43,704 nucleotides of DNA from contig NZ_MVIM01000026.1 of assembly GCF_002086795.1 (NCBI RefSeq), forward strand, positions 1-43,704, read 5' to 3'. This document shows, piece by piece, positions 25,766 to 34,156 of this stretch (position 1 is the first letter of the stretch; every line of letters starts with the position of its first letter). Source of the stretch: Mycolicibacterium tusciae (lineage in GTDB: Bacteria; Actinomycetota; Actinomycetes; Mycobacteriales; Mycobacteriaceae). The translations under genes and the position numbers were made by a program. The notes under the pieces are model-generated. The model did not search any database, had not been told where the DNA came from, and saw only the letters and a program-made list of their open reading frames with translations.

Positions 25766-26278
25766 ATGATCGCGTACGTGGTGACCCTGTCTTCGTCAGT
25801 GCTACGACCCTCCTTCTGGCTGGTCGCAGGCTTAGCCTGGTCGGGCGATGCACTGAGCGGAGCTCCATCGGCTATCGCTATCGCCCCAGACGCTTTGCAA
25901 GTCCAACTGCTCAGGACGCCGACACGCCAGGTCTTGGACCTCGCGCGCTACTTCGCGAGCCACAGCCAATACCGCGTTGTATTCCTCGCCGAGCTGACTC
26001 GCTGGCTCGACCACTTTGGACGCACGTGGTCCTCGGATGGAATCGACTTTGACCAGGCTCTCTACGACATCACCGAAGTGCTACCCGGGCTCTACTTAGG
26101 ACTTGATCATCGCTCGTACTGCATTGTCTGCGACGCCTCCCGCCAAGGCATGGTCATCCATTACCCCGAGAGCCGAGAACAGCTCACAGAAGCCGACCGC
26201 AACACAACCCGACTCGGGCTTACTCAAACAATCACCGAGAGCTGGCCAGCCTACATCCAATCCATCCAGGGCGACTAA
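25766..26278 (+). CDS. Protein of unknown function
   Basis: 170 residues from ATG 25766, after GGTGGG. A hydrophobic start (MIAYVVTLSSSVLRPSFWLVAGLAW) could be a signal anchor but contains polar breaks. The middle is helical with RYFASHSQYRVVFLAELTRW; the end has ITEVLPGLYLGLDHRSYCIVCDAS. No family recognised. It is a single gene, divergent from relBE and convergent with the next. The 227 bases after it hold nothing I can identify. Confidence 0.58.
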   Translation: MIAYVVTLSSSVLRPSFWLVAGLAWSGDALSGAPSAIAIAPDALQVQLLRTPTRQVLDLARYFASHSQYRVVFLAELTRWLDHFGRTWSSDGIDFDQALYDITEVLPGLYLGLDHRSYCIVCDASRQGMVIHYPESREQLTEADRNTTRLGLTQTITESWPAYIQSIQGD

Positions 26279-26505
26279 CGCCGACACGCGGGCTCGATCC
26301 GCCATCTCAGATGAGACGGCGACCCAGGTATGCGCCTCAGGCGAGCTGGCGTACCTGCATCAGGCCGCCAGGTCTGTTGAGAACAGACAGCCGCCGCCGA
26401 TCCACCGGCTACCGCAACAGGCTCGACGCCAACCCCCGGAACGCTCACGCTCAGGTTCTACGACGGGGGCTGGCGGTGTCGGTAGGACGCGGTCGCGGGG
26501 TCGGG

Positions 26506-27288
26506 TTACGTGGCCAGGTCCTCAGCGTGCTCGGTAAGCCCTGGACGGGGCCAAATCCCGTAGTGCCGGCGCACTGCTCGAATGGCGTTCAAGTAGGCCT
26601 GCTCGTCGGTGCGCCGTTCTTTGGGCGAATCCCAATTCTTGCCGAAACGTAGATCTGCGGCCTGGATGTTCAGTATTTCCAGCGGGTACGGGTGTACCCC
26701 GCCGGGTGACGACCACAGGTCGATGCGATATTCACCGCGGTGGTCTGCCCCCACCCGGCGCAAGTTCGCATCAAGTAGCGGTTGGCCGTAGTGGCGGTCC
26801 AACGTGTAGACGAGGATTCGCTCACCGGTGTCGAGGTTGTCGAACTGGGCGCCGGACAGGCTGAGGTGCTCCGGGTCACGGACAGTCGCTGGTAGGGGGA
26901 TGCCGTTAGTCTTGGCAACCGTGCCGCTCGCAGCAGTTTTCGTGTGGGTCCACCCACTCGCTGGCCGTGCCAGCGGGCCGTAAACAGCTTCTACCTCAGC
27001 GGTGACGTATTCACGCTGACGGTCATCACCTAGCCGCATGTCCGAGCAAATCGTCGGGTACATGCCCGCGTCGACGAGATCGCCCACCCGATTACGCGAA
27101 ACGCCGAGAGTTTCACCGATCGCTTTATCGGTGAGGCCCTGTTCGCGCAGGCCCCACGCCAGGGCGCCAGCGATGCAACCCGCCGCAGTCCGTGCGAGCT
27201 CTTCGCGATACTTAGCTTCGGCCAAAACATCCCGCGCTTGGTCGATCATTGTCGTCCGCCGCTTGTCTGTGTTCTCCACACCAACCAT
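26506..27288 (-). CDS. HTH protein of unknown role
   Basis: 260 residues from ATG 27288, chosen because TAGTGT stands 8 bases before it; ATG 27249 is the alternative. Residues about 15-70 are helical with a sigma-70 region 4 / XRE-like HTH (LTDKAIGETLGVSRNRVGDLVDAG). Residues 90-200 contain many short strands (GERILVYTLDRHYGQ, GEYRIDLWSSPGGVHPYPLEIL) and look like a ligand- or DNA-handling domain I do not recognise. The end is basic (AIRAVRRHYGI). Possible transcription factor or accessory protein of a mobile element. Confidence 0.62.
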   Translation of the reverse strand: MVGVENTDKRRTTMIDQARDVLAEAKYREELARTAAGCIAGALAWGLREQGLTDKAIGETLGVSRNRVGDLVDAGMYPTICSDMRLGDDRQREYVTAEVEAVYGPLARPASGWTHTKTAASGTVAKTNGIPLPATVRDPEHLSLSGAQFDNLDTGERILVYTLDRHYGQPLLDANLRRVGADHRGEYRIDLWSSPGGVHPYPLEILNIQAADLRFGKNWDSPKERRTDEQAYLNAIRAVRRHYGIWPRPGLTEHAEDLAT

Positions 27289-27627
27289 GAAAGCACACAC
27301 TAGATGCAATGCACCAAGCGTTTGCAGTGCACACATTGAGTGCACGATGGAGCGCTCAACGATCCGTGGCGGTGGGACTCTCCGCCGAACTTTTCCAACA
27401 TGGGGACTACTCATGCTGCGCGACGCCCGCCAAGCACGCGATGTCAGACCTCGGTGGCGTCAATATGGCACCGCGCCAATGGTTTTAGCGAGTTCTCACT
27501 CCCCTACCCGGTGCCAGCCAAGTTGACCGGCTGTGGTTGGCGGGTGGCACAGCGTCCAGGGCATAGACCTCAACGCAGCGGCGTTAACTGGGGGTGGGTG
27601 AAGGAAACGAACCCGAGACCCGAGATA
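27289..27627. other. Intergenic region with GTGCAC-type repeats
   Basis: Holds the promoter of the 27288 gene and three TGCAC sites (27309, 27327, 27340; GTGCAC is itself palindromic) close to its -10 box, likely regulator sites. The remaining 250 bases hold no recognised gene. Confidence 0.45.
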
Positions 27628-27661
27628 TGTACTACACAACTACACGGTTGTGTAGTACACT
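27628..27661 (+). promoter_or_regulatory. Long inverted repeat overlapping a leaderless promoter
   Basis: Perfect 13-bp arms TGTACTACACAAC (27628-27640) and its complement (27647-27659) around a 6-base loop. The right arm runs into TACACT (27656-27661), which lies 7 bases before the ATG at 27669. A repressor on this dyad would block RNA polymerase. The RHH protein encoded downstream is the natural candidate. Confidence 0.72.
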
Positions 27662-27668
27662 ACTGGGT

Positions 27669-27809
27669 ATGGCCATCGAGTTCACCGAGAGTCCGCTGAT
27701 TGAAGTCATGGCAGAGGTCATCCCGCCGTCAACCGTGAGGATCTTCCATGTCATGGCTGTTCGCGTGAAGTTCCTCGACCGACTCGATCAAAAGGAGGGC
27801 GACCGATGA
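27669..27809 (+). CDS. Small protein ahead of an RHH gene
   Basis: 46 residues from ATG 27669, 7 bases after a -10 box and so leaderless. Amphipathic, with no strong TM helix (IEVMAEVIPPSTVRIFHVMAVRVKFLDRL). Its TGA overlaps the RHH gene start (ATGA). Too short for most callers. Could be a toxin-like partner or a leader peptide; nothing identifies it. Confidence 0.5.
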   Translation: MAIEFTESPLIEVMAEVIPPSTVRIFHVMAVRVKFLDRLDQKEGDR

Positions 27810-28330
27810 ACATCGACCAGGAGGACCGATACAACAAGCTTGCGGATTGGGCCGAAAGTGCCGACCGCGGCATTCATCCCGAGCGCGGCGAAACGGGCAC
27901 TGAGGCAACGCGATCAAGCCGTGAACTGATCCGCCGGGCCGGTGGTCGGCCCAGCGTTGACCCCGCCTCCGAACCGGGAGCAGTCTCGCCACGCCGGCAA
28001 GTTCGGCTGCCCCGTGCGCTTAGCGAGCGTGTCGACCAGCTAGCCGACCGCGAGAACCGAAGCGCCAGCGATCTCATGCGCGAGGCCATCGCCCAATACG
28101 TCGCTACGCACGATGAGCAGCGAGCCGGAGACGAGAAAGGCGGGAAACTCGTGAAAGACCCCGACGTTAGGGCGACGGTCGAGCGTGCACTTGAGGCGGG
28201 CCAGCGGCGCGAGGACATCGACATGGTTGTGCGGGCTCGGTACACCTACGAGTGGGGCGGCGGGGATGCGTTGCACCTGGAGCTGGCGGATGAAGTCGAG
28301 CGACTGCGCACCCTCGTCGGCAAGCCATAG
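27806..28330 (+). CDS. CopG-type ribbon-helix-helix protein
   Basis: 174 residues. The central RHH (RQVRLPRALSERVDQLADRENRSASDLMREAIAQYV) is clear. The N-terminal 65 residues are charged and disordered, and the C-terminus has a helical tail (ATVERALEAGQRREDIDMV, AYTYEWGGG-like segment). It overlaps the small upstream gene and probably autoregulates via the 13-bp inverted repeat. Could be an antitoxin or a copy/transfer regulator. Confidence 0.75.
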   Translation: MNIDQEDRYNKLADWAESADRGIHPERGETGTEATRSSRELIRRAGGRPSVDPASEPGAVSPRRQVRLPRALSERVDQLADRENRSASDLMREAIAQYVATHDEQRAGDEKGGKLVKDPDVRATVERALEAGQRREDIDMVVRARYTYEWGGGDALHLELADEVERLRTLVGKP

Positions 28331-28364
28331 TCCGCGAAACGTACCAAGAGGAAGAGAGCGATAG

Positions 28365-28718
28365 GTGAGTGAGGACAAGAACAATGAGGACCGAATCGAG
28401 TTTGAGATGAGCACGACCTCCACCAACAGAAACACGCTCGTCCCCGATGTAGAGGGCGTGCTCGACGCGCAGCTCGCCGCCATCTGTGTTGCTCTCAACC
28501 AGCGGCCATCCGTGGAGCCACGTTTGACCGCAATAGCCGCAGCCTCGCAATACCGCGAAAAGCTGCGTAAAGCGATGGCGCGCCAGGCGGACGAAGACAG
28601 GGAGACCGAGAAGACACAAGGCGCGGCGCCGATGCCTCCGATGCCTCAGGTTCCGTGTTCGGGCGACGACCCCGCTCAGCCCGCAATAGAATACGGAGAG
28701 AACGGAATTCGTGCATGA
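28365..28718 (+). CDS. Hypothetical protein
   Basis: 117 residues from GTG 28365, with GAGGAAGAGAG before it. Charged and helical (VEGVLDAQLAAICVALNQRP, SQYREKLRKAMARQADEDRETEKTQ), with a Pro/Met end. No motif recognised. Its TGA overlaps an ATG that opens the next frame (28715). Confidence 0.58.
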   Translation: MSEDKNNEDRIEFEMSTTSTNRNTLVPDVEGVLDAQLAAICVALNQRPSVEPRLTAIAAASQYREKLRKAMARQADEDRETEKTQGAAPMPPMPQVPCSGDDPAQPAIEYGENGIRA

Positions 28719-28837
28719 CTGGATCCGGCTTCGACAGTGGGCGGTGTGAATCTGCATCGGAGAGGTTGCCACAGCAGCAGGGGCGGTTGCGCTTCGGCTA
28801 TTCCGACCTGGTTGCAGAGCAAGGAGATTCGTCAAAC

Positions 28838-29263
28838 ATGAGACTTGAACGCCCGAGCCCATGGCCTCGGGCGCAGCGACTCGGTGCACCGGCGAAGTGG
28901 GCCATTCTTGCCCTCGCCGTGTTTGTGGTGGCGCTCGGCGGCGTAGTCGCTGTTCAGAGGATCACGACCACGACATCGCCTCCTAGCCCGTCGCTGCCGG
29001 CCCAGTTCGCTGAGTGGATGTCGGCGAATACTAGAAGCGACATCCAGATCAGCAGAGTCTCCTGCCTAGACCCCGCCGCTGGCGGAGCGCTCGTCACATG
29101 TCAGTTCACCGCGACGGTCGACTCTCCCGGCGGGACGTCCACCTATTTTCACGACTTCAAATGCCCAGCCACTCTCGACCTCGCAGGCAAGGTCACGCAC
29201 GTGGAATGCCCGACCGACAGTGCGTGGATGTTCTCGGAGACCACTGCTGTACCCGCAGTATGA
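28838..29263 (+). CDS. Single-pass secreted or membrane protein
   Basis: 141 residues from ATG 28838 (AAGGAG upstream); the frame is open back to an ATG at 28715 that overlaps the previous stop, so a longer form is possible. One TM helix (about residues 18-40, AILALAVFVVALGGVVAV), then Thr/Ser/Pro linker and a small outer domain with four cysteines (SCLDPAAG, TCQFTATV, KCPATLDL, ECPTDSAW), likely two disulfides. The pattern C-P-x-x-L recalls mycobacterial DUF4333-type domains, without certainty. Role unknown. Confidence 0.58.
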   Translation: MRLERPSPWPRAQRLGAPAKWAILALAVFVVALGGVVAVQRITTTTSPPSPSLPAQFAEWMSANTRSDIQISRVSCLDPAAGGALVTCQFTATVDSPGGTSTYFHDFKCPATLDLAGKVTHVECPTDSAWMFSETTAVPAV

Positions 29264-29276
29264 ACCGTGCTTGGAA

Positions 29277-29300
29277 TCCCCCCGGCTTTAGCCGTGGGGA
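29277..29300 (+). ncRNA. Hairpin resembling the conserved end of TnpB guide-RNA scaffolds
   Basis: CGGCT-TT-AGCCG with an outer CCCC/GGGG stem and one bulged T. The sequence GGCTTTAGCC with a flanking G-rich strand followed by GGAGGA matches, from memory, the hairpin next to the right end of many IS200/IS605-type tnpB elements (the ωRNA). No tnpB lies on this strand, and the neighbouring IS607 tnpB is on the other strand. It is also usable as a terminator of the preceding gene, but no T-run follows. Confidence 0.4.
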
Positions 29301-29332
29301 GGACCCCTGGGAAATCTGAAAGGCGGAACGCG

Positions 29333-29920
29333 TTGCCGGACAAACAGGCTTGGCTAGATGAACGCGCGGCGGTCCTGATTGCCCGCATCAGTGATCGTGG
29401 CATGGTGCTCTCCCACGAGGCGGCCTGCACGCTCCTTGCTGAGCGCCACGCCACCGTGGCCAGCCAGCTAGGTATCAGCGAACGGTCCGCACAGCCTCTA
29501 CTCGATCACGCCGCCCTCGATGCTCTCGCCGACGAAATCGTCGCCTCATTCACCGATGAGGAACCGGGCGAGAATCTCTTCGCCCTTGCCCGGACGGTGC
29601 ACATCAGCGTGTCGGTGTTCGGACGCTTGATCAGCGGCCTGGCCGAGACGTTGCTGTTCTACCAGAGCACGACGGCAACCACCGCCGCAGAACGAGCCGC
29701 GCGCCAACGCGAGACGGCGCAACTGCTGTCCATCGCAGGCATGATTCAAGCCGAGCACACCCAAGGTCCCATCGCCGCTCCCCCGGCGCTGCTTGCCCGC
29801 ATAGCGCGGACGTTGACCACCGCAGCCGATCTGACCGACAACGACGCATTAACCCAGGCGCTGCGCCGCGATGCCACCCGAGCACGGACCGCGGCCACCG
29901 CGGCACGTCCCTCGCATTGA
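29333..29920 (+). CDS. Helical protein, unknown function
   Basis: 195 residues from TTG 29333, preceded at 6-base spacing by AAAGGCGG; GTG 29267 is an alternative but crosses a hairpin. Almost all helix: ARTVHISVSVFGRLISGLAETLLF, AAERAARQRETAQLLSIAGMIQAEH. A HTH-like stretch is possible near residue 35-55 (LLAERHATVASQLGISERSAQPLL). No family recognised. It ends just before a terminator and the IS607 element. Confidence 0.58.
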   Translation: MPDKQAWLDERAAVLIARISDRGMVLSHEAACTLLAERHATVASQLGISERSAQPLLDHAALDALADEIVASFTDEEPGENLFALARTVHISVSVFGRLISGLAETLLFYQSTTATTAAERAARQRETAQLLSIAGMIQAEHTQGPIAAPPALLARIARTLTTAADLTDNDALTQALRRDATRARTAATAARPSH

Positions 29921-29942
29921 GTAGCGCTTTAAGTACAGAGCC

Positions 29943-29970
29943 CGGCAGTTCCTGCCGTTGCCTTTTGTTG
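29943..29970 (+). terminator. Intrinsic terminator after the 29920 gene
   Basis: CGGCAG-TTC-CTGCCG hairpin followed by TTGCCTTTTGTTG. Oriented for plus-strand transcription ending at the gene upstream of the IS element. Confidence 0.62.
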
Positions 29971-29994
29971 AGCGAATGTGAGTGTGCTCGTTCA

Positions 29995-31460
29995 TTAGGC
30001 AGCCTCGCCTTGCGGTGAGGCGGTCCCCGTCTGGTCCACCGGGTGGTGGTGCGGGGTTGACGTTTCATCGCCCGCTGCGTCGCCCGCTGGTGCGGGTTCG
30101 GTCTCACGCGTGGCTCCACGTCCTGCCACCGGGCCACTCCCGGCGGGACTCTGTTCACCCTGATGTGTGGGTACGCCGAGTCGGGCGAGGTTGGTCGCGG
30201 CACCCAGATCGCGATCGATCCGCATACCGCAGTCGTCACATTCGAAGACTCGATCGGCCAGGGTGAGGTTTGACTTTCGCCTCCCACAGGCCGTGCACGT
30301 CTTCGATGACGGGTAGAACCGATCGGCCTCCACTAGATGGCTGCCGTACCAACGTGTCTTGTATCCGAGCATGCGCCGGATCTCGGCCAGGGCGGCATCA
30401 GCCAAGGCGCGGTTGAGCCCGCGCTTGCGAGCCCCGCCCTTGGCGCGCATGCCCGCGGCGTTCAGAGTTCGACCACCACCACCTGGTGCTGCTGAGCCAG
30501 TGCAGTGGTGGCCTTGTGCAGGACATCGCGACGCACGGCCGCGGCGTGGACGTGTGTGCGGCCGATCCGGGCCTGGGTGCGCCGCCACCGCTTCGACGGC
30601 ACCTGCTTGGTCTTGGTCGCCGGATCGTAGGGGCCGTGCTGGCGGGCGGCGCGGCGCTGCAGCGCCCGCAACCGGCCCTGCGCAGCGGTCAGCGACTTCG
30701 GCGCAGCAACGCGATCGATCTCGGTCCCCCCGGGGGTCGCCACGACGAGCAGGCTGTCGGCTTTCACCCCGACATCGACACCCACAATCGGATGGATTGA
30801 CCGCCGCGCGTGCGCGGGCCGGGCCTTGACCGCGACGATGACCTGCAGAGCGCAGTACCAGCGTCCGGCACTGTCTTGGCGCACGGTGGCCGACAAGATC
30901 CGCGCCGTCCCGGCCTCTATCCGGCGGGCCAGTTTGCGCGTCGATTCATGGCTGCGGACCGCGCCGAGTCGCGGCAACGTGATGTGGCGACGATCGGCCT
31001 CGCACCGGATGACACCGGTGGTGAACCGCACCGAGCGCGGGGCGCGGGCCGTTTTGAACCGCGGAAAACCGGCTGCGCGGCCGGCCCGCTCACCTTTTCG
31101 GGACTTCGACCACGCGTCCAGACCGTGGGCCAACCCATCCAGGCCGGTGTTGTAGGCCTCCTTGGAGTTCTCGGCCCACCATGGCGCGCACGACGGTTTG
31201 CGCTGATTCCACACCTTGCGCAACGCCGGCAACGACCACCCCAACACCGAGGTCAACCGATCCTCAGGGACGCCGTAGCTGCGTTCGGCGACCCGCTGAT
31301 CCATCACTGCCTTCACCAACGCCAACATGTGATTGTGGGCAAACCGCGCAGCACCAGCATGAGAAGCCAACGCCCGCAACTGTGTCGGTGTCGGATCCAG
31401 TGCGTACCGGTAGGCCTGCGCGGTCCAACCCTCGGGTATCTCGAACTTAGCCACCACCAA
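29995..31460 (-). pseudogene. tnpB: tnpB (RNA-guided nuclease) split by a frameshift
   Basis: The upstream part (31460 to 30462, 332 residues) holds the N-terminal domain and RuvC acids D229 (IVGVDVGVKADS) and E331 (VVVVEL), then a stop two codons after the expected VVVE. The downstream part continues in another frame (LNAAGMRAKGGARKRGL, then zinc-finger C-T-A-C/C-D-D-C and the third RuvC acid in IDRDLGAATNL). All catalytic residues are present but in two frames, so a one-base change near 30465 breaks it. No slippery sequence is seen, so programmed shifting is unlikely. The end carries a Pro/Gly tail and a hairpin (30002-30021). TnpB proteins use the element's own ωRNA to cut target DNA. Confidence 0.85.
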
Positions 31461-32040
31461 CCACCCCGACAGGCTCAGTCTGTTTGGTGGCCGTCACCGC
31501 CCGCATCGCACGGTTGCGCGCCCCCCGGCGTCCGTACAGGCGCGCGCACATTGAGGTCAGCACCTCAATCATGTCGCGCACCAAATCATCGACGGTCTCG
31601 CCTTGGTCGGCGACGATGATCGTGCGGCCCTGCGCAGACAACGCGGCTTCGAGATACTCAACCCCGAAGCGCGCGAGCCGATCACGGTGTTCCACGACCA
31701 CCACTGAAGCAGACGGGTCTGACAGGATCCTACGCAACTTGGGCCGCTTGCCGTTCAGACCGGACCCGACCTCGGTCACGACCTCACCGACCACATACCC
31801 GTGCGACGTAGCCCAATCAGTCAGCCGTGCAACCTGGCGGTCCAGATCGGCCCGCTGATCATGCGACGACACCCGCGCATACACCACAGTCCGGCCAGCC
31901 ACCCGGCTGGCCGGAGCATCGACCCAGATCGTCCCCGACTCCAACCGGCGAGCAGGCACCGGCATCCGACCCTCACGAAACCACCGATACGCCGTCTGCG
32001 GATGCACACCACTCGCACGCGCCCACTCAGCCAACTTCAC
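31447..32040 (-). CDS. tnpA: IS607-type serine recombinase TnpA
   Basis: 197 residues from GTG 32040 (KLAEWARASGVHPQTAYRW, the normal start of this family; an in-frame GTG at 32058 adds six residues). N-terminal MerR-like HTH recognises DNA, then the serine recombinase catalytic core with YARVSSHDQRADLDRQ (catalytic Ser) and an arginine-rich E-H-R-D-R-L-A-R-F. It lacks the usual C-terminal HTH, as IS607 recombinases do. It catalyses excision and integration via a circular form. It overlaps tnpB by 14 bases. Apparently intact. Confidence 0.93.
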   Translation of the reverse strand: MKLAEWARASGVHPQTAYRWFREGRMPVPARRLESGTIWVDAPASRVAGRTVVYARVSSHDQRADLDRQVARLTDWATSHGYVVGEVVTEVGSGLNGKRPKLRRILSDPSASVVVVEHRDRLARFGVEYLEAALSAQGRTIIVADQGETVDDLVRDMIEVLTSMCARLYGRRGARNRAMRAVTATKQTEPVGVVGGG

Positions 32041-32268
32041 ACACTCACTAAAACACACATTCGATCACGAATACTCACATTCTCACGAACAGTTCAGTAC
32101 CCCTAAACTTCGCGATCAAACGACACCGAATCTCATTCCTGCACGTAAACCTGCGGCGGCGAGTCTTCTGCGTTGAAGCCAGGCCACCACCGCTACTTCC
32201 ACGTTGCCCCCCCGTAGTTCCTGGTTCCTGGTACCTGGCTCAAAGGTGCGAATCGCTGGCTGCCCATG

Positions 32269-32300
32269 TTTCGTTTCGTTACGTTCCGTTTCGTCTTTCG
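32269..32300 (+). repeat. Tandem TTNCG pentamers upstream of the coiled-coil gene
   Basis: Five adjacent 5-bp units (TTTCG, TTTCG, TTACG, TTCCG, TTTCG; 32269-32293) followed by TCTTTCG, in a segment with TTCCTGGTTCCTGGT repeats before it. They lie 40-70 bases upstream of a KfrA-like gene whose family binds its own promoter, so they may be its operator. Confidence 0.5.
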
Positions 32301-32339
32301 TTATGTGCTATTCGGTGACGAAAGTGATAAGATGGCGGT

Positions 32340-33578
32340 ATGACTGATGCGAACGCAGCCGCGGCGACGGCCGTTGACCGCTGTCACTACCCCGGTTGCT
32401 CTCGTCCTCGCCGCCCAGACCCGGCCACTGGCCGTCCTTCTCGCTACTGCGAGCGGGCCGACGACAGTGGCGGGCCGGTTCACAACCGCGCGAACGCATG
32501 GAAGGCACGCCGCACGCAGGCCCCTTCGGGCGAAGCGCGACACACTGAAACCGAGCAAGCCGATGCACCGGTCTCGATGGCGCGGGCGACCCTTGAACAA
32601 CGTCTTGCCGAGTTCCCTCAGAGGGTGTCTGAGATCCGCCAATATCTCGATGACGTGCTGGTCGGGATTCGCGCGGCCGGCGATGTCGAAGCCGCCGGGG
32701 CCGAGGTCGAGGACGCCCACCGTGACGCCCTTGCCAAAGTCACCGAAGCCGAGCGCCGTGCCACCACTGCCGAGCGCACCGCGCGGGCCGCCGACGAGCG
32801 AGCAGCGCAGGCACACCAGGAACGCGAGGAAGCCGACGCGCTCGCCGAAGACGCTCTCACCGAGGTTGAGCGACTCCGCAACGCTACCGAGGCTGAAATG
32901 GCCGAACTGCGCTCGCAGACCGACTCAGCTGTCGCAGCGGCAGAAGCCAGCCTTGCCGATGCTCGCGCTCGGTTCGGCGAGCAACTCGCAGAACGGGACC
33001 GCCACGTCGAGACCGCCCGCGAGGCAGCCAAAGCCGCACAAATCGAGGCCAGCGCAGCCCAAGCAGCACTGGCCGCGGCGAATGAATCGGCCGAGCGTGA
33101 ACGGCAGACCGCGGCGCAGTTGCGCGGCCAACTCGACCAAGCTCGAACGGATTCCGAGGAAAAGCAGTCCACCCTGCGCAGCCAGATCGACACTGCGCGC
33201 GAGGAAGTCCGCGCGGCCACGGCAGACGCTGCGGCGCTACGCGTCGAACTCGCTACAGCTCAGGCACGCGCCGAGTCGGCAGAACGAGCCGCAGACACCG
33301 AGCGCGCCACAGTGTCCACCCTTACCGCCGAACTTGATCGTGTCCGCGTCGAGCAACGATCCGAACGTGAACGCTTGCAGACTGCCCACGCTGAGCAGCT
33401 CGCACTCGTACAGCGCAGCGCAGATGACAGAGTGCAAGCCCTCACCGACGCGCTCACCCTCGCGCGGCAAGCGACCGGAACCGCCAGCAGCGATGGCCCC
33501 GCCAGCCCCGAGAAGAAGGCACCCCGGGAACGTCCTGCGAGCAAGAAGACGCCCGCCCCGCAGGCCCCGCGCGAGTAG
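32340..33578 (+). CDS. KfrA-like coiled-coil plasmid protein
   Basis: 412 residues. The ATG is 6 bases after TAAGAT, so leaderless. Residues 14-60 carry a Cys/His set (CHYPGCSRPRRPD, RYCERADDSG, HNRANAW) that looks like a zinc-binding N-terminal domain. From about 75 to 380 it is one long coiled coil rich in Ala/Glu/Arg heptads. The end is Pro/Lys-rich and basic. KfrA-type plasmid proteins combine an N-terminal DNA-binding domain with a long helix and stabilise plasmids or organise DNA. The zinc-finger start is a variant of this layout. The 280 bases before it hold the IS end and repeats but no gene. Confidence 0.68.
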   Translation: MTDANAAAATAVDRCHYPGCSRPRRPDPATGRPSRYCERADDSGGPVHNRANAWKARRTQAPSGEARHTETEQADAPVSMARATLEQRLAEFPQRVSEIRQYLDDVLVGIRAAGDVEAAGAEVEDAHRDALAKVTEAERRATTAERTARAADERAAQAHQEREEADALAEDALTEVERLRNATEAEMAELRSQTDSAVAAAEASLADARARFGEQLAERDRHVETAREAAKAAQIEASAAQAALAAANESAERERQTAAQLRGQLDQARTDSEEKQSTLRSQIDTAREEVRAATADAAALRVELATAQARAESAERAADTERATVSTLTAELDRVRVEQRSERERLQTAHAEQLALVQRSADDRVQALTDALTLARQATGTASSDGPASPEKKAPRERPASKKTPAPQAPRE

Positions 33579-33626
33579 CTACCGGCACTGCTCCCCTGCC
33601 GAAGGAAGGCGCGTGAGAAACAGCAC

Positions 33627-33896
33627 ATGATCCCGAATCAGCTGCCCAGCGTGTGGCTCGGTGAGGCCCGTGCGAACCTGCATGCCTCGGTGAGGGCAAT
33701 GGCTCAACCGCGACTGCGGATCGTCCACGCCCGTAGGGCCTGGACTTTCGCCATGTACGTCATGGTGAATGAGGCCGACGATGCCCAACCCTCTGAACTC
33801 GACGCTGCCACCGTCTTTGCCGACGAAGCTGTCGGCCACATCACCGCCGCGCACGCCGAACTCGACGGCCCACATCCCTCAGGCGTGCGCAACTAA
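33627..33896 (+). CDS. Hypothetical protein following the coiled-coil gene
   Basis: 89 residues; GAAGGAAGGCG lies upstream. Helical, with a short hydrophobic strand (WTFAMYVMVNEADDA). Nothing recognised. Ends convergent with the RHH gene, with a four-base overlap of the two stops. Probably in the same transcript as the KfrA-like gene. Confidence 0.52.
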   Translation: MIPNQLPSVWLGEARANLHASVRAMAQPRLRIVHARRAWTFAMYVMVNEADDAQPSELDAATVFADEAVGHITAAHAELDGPHPSGVRN

Positions 33897-34090
33897 CCCT
33901 CTTCTCCTCGGCCCCGAGAACGCCGGCGAGCTGCGGCAAGTGCGCGGTCGCGGACCCATGCCGATACGGCCTGTCCGTCGGCTTCGGCTGCGGAGTCGAT
34001 GATTTCGCGCTCTTCCTCGGTGAACCGGACCGGCACGGCAGCGCTTCGGCGTTGCCCCGCCTTCAAAGGCGGTCTTCCGGGAGACGGCAT
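33893..34090 (-). CDS. RHH protein divergent to Fic
   Basis: 65 residues from ATG 34090 (TATCAT then six bases before it; leaderless); the longer frame from 34135 runs through the other promoter and is rejected. AVPVRFTEEEREIIDSAAEADGQAVSAWVRDRAL is a ribbon-helix-helix of the CopG/MobC-like kind; basic tail (AARRRSRGRG). Likely antitoxin or repressor for the divergent Fic gene. A mobilisation-protein role (MobC-like) is possible but there is no relaxase nearby. Confidence 0.7.
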   Translation of the reverse strand: MPSPGRPPLKAGQRRSAAVPVRFTEEEREIIDSAAEADGQAVSAWVRDRALAAARRRSRGRGEEG

Positions 34091-34156
34091 ACGTCGATGA
34101 TAATCGACTACACAATCCCTATCCGCCGACTTCATTAATCGACTACACTAAAAGCC
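34091..34156. promoter_or_regulatory. Divergent leaderless promoters with repeated TCGACTACAC
   Basis: Two copies of TCGACTACAC (34104-34113 and 34139-34148), 35 bases apart. The second provides TACACT, 7 bases before the Fic ATG; on the minus strand TATCAT stands 6 bases before the RHH ATG. The same box and spacing recur at 39176. Confidence 0.68.

Larger units (their letters stand above)
29974..32082 (-). mobile_element. IS607-family insertion sequence
   Basis: Serine recombinase tnpA and tnpB in the usual IS607 order and overlap. Candidate ends share a 10-bp inverted repeat, GAATGTGAGT at 29974-29983 and its complement at 32073-32082, giving about 2.1 kb, the normal size. IS607 elements make no long target duplication, so exact ends cannot be fixed from one copy. 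tnpB is frameshifted, so the element may still move (TnpA is intact) but lacks a whole TnpB. Confidence 0.82.

Noticed and set aside
32347..33630. 427-residue plus-strand frame overlapping the coiled-coil gene
   Set aside because: R/P-rich shadow; the 412-residue frame has the coiled-coil pattern, Cys/His motif and promoter.
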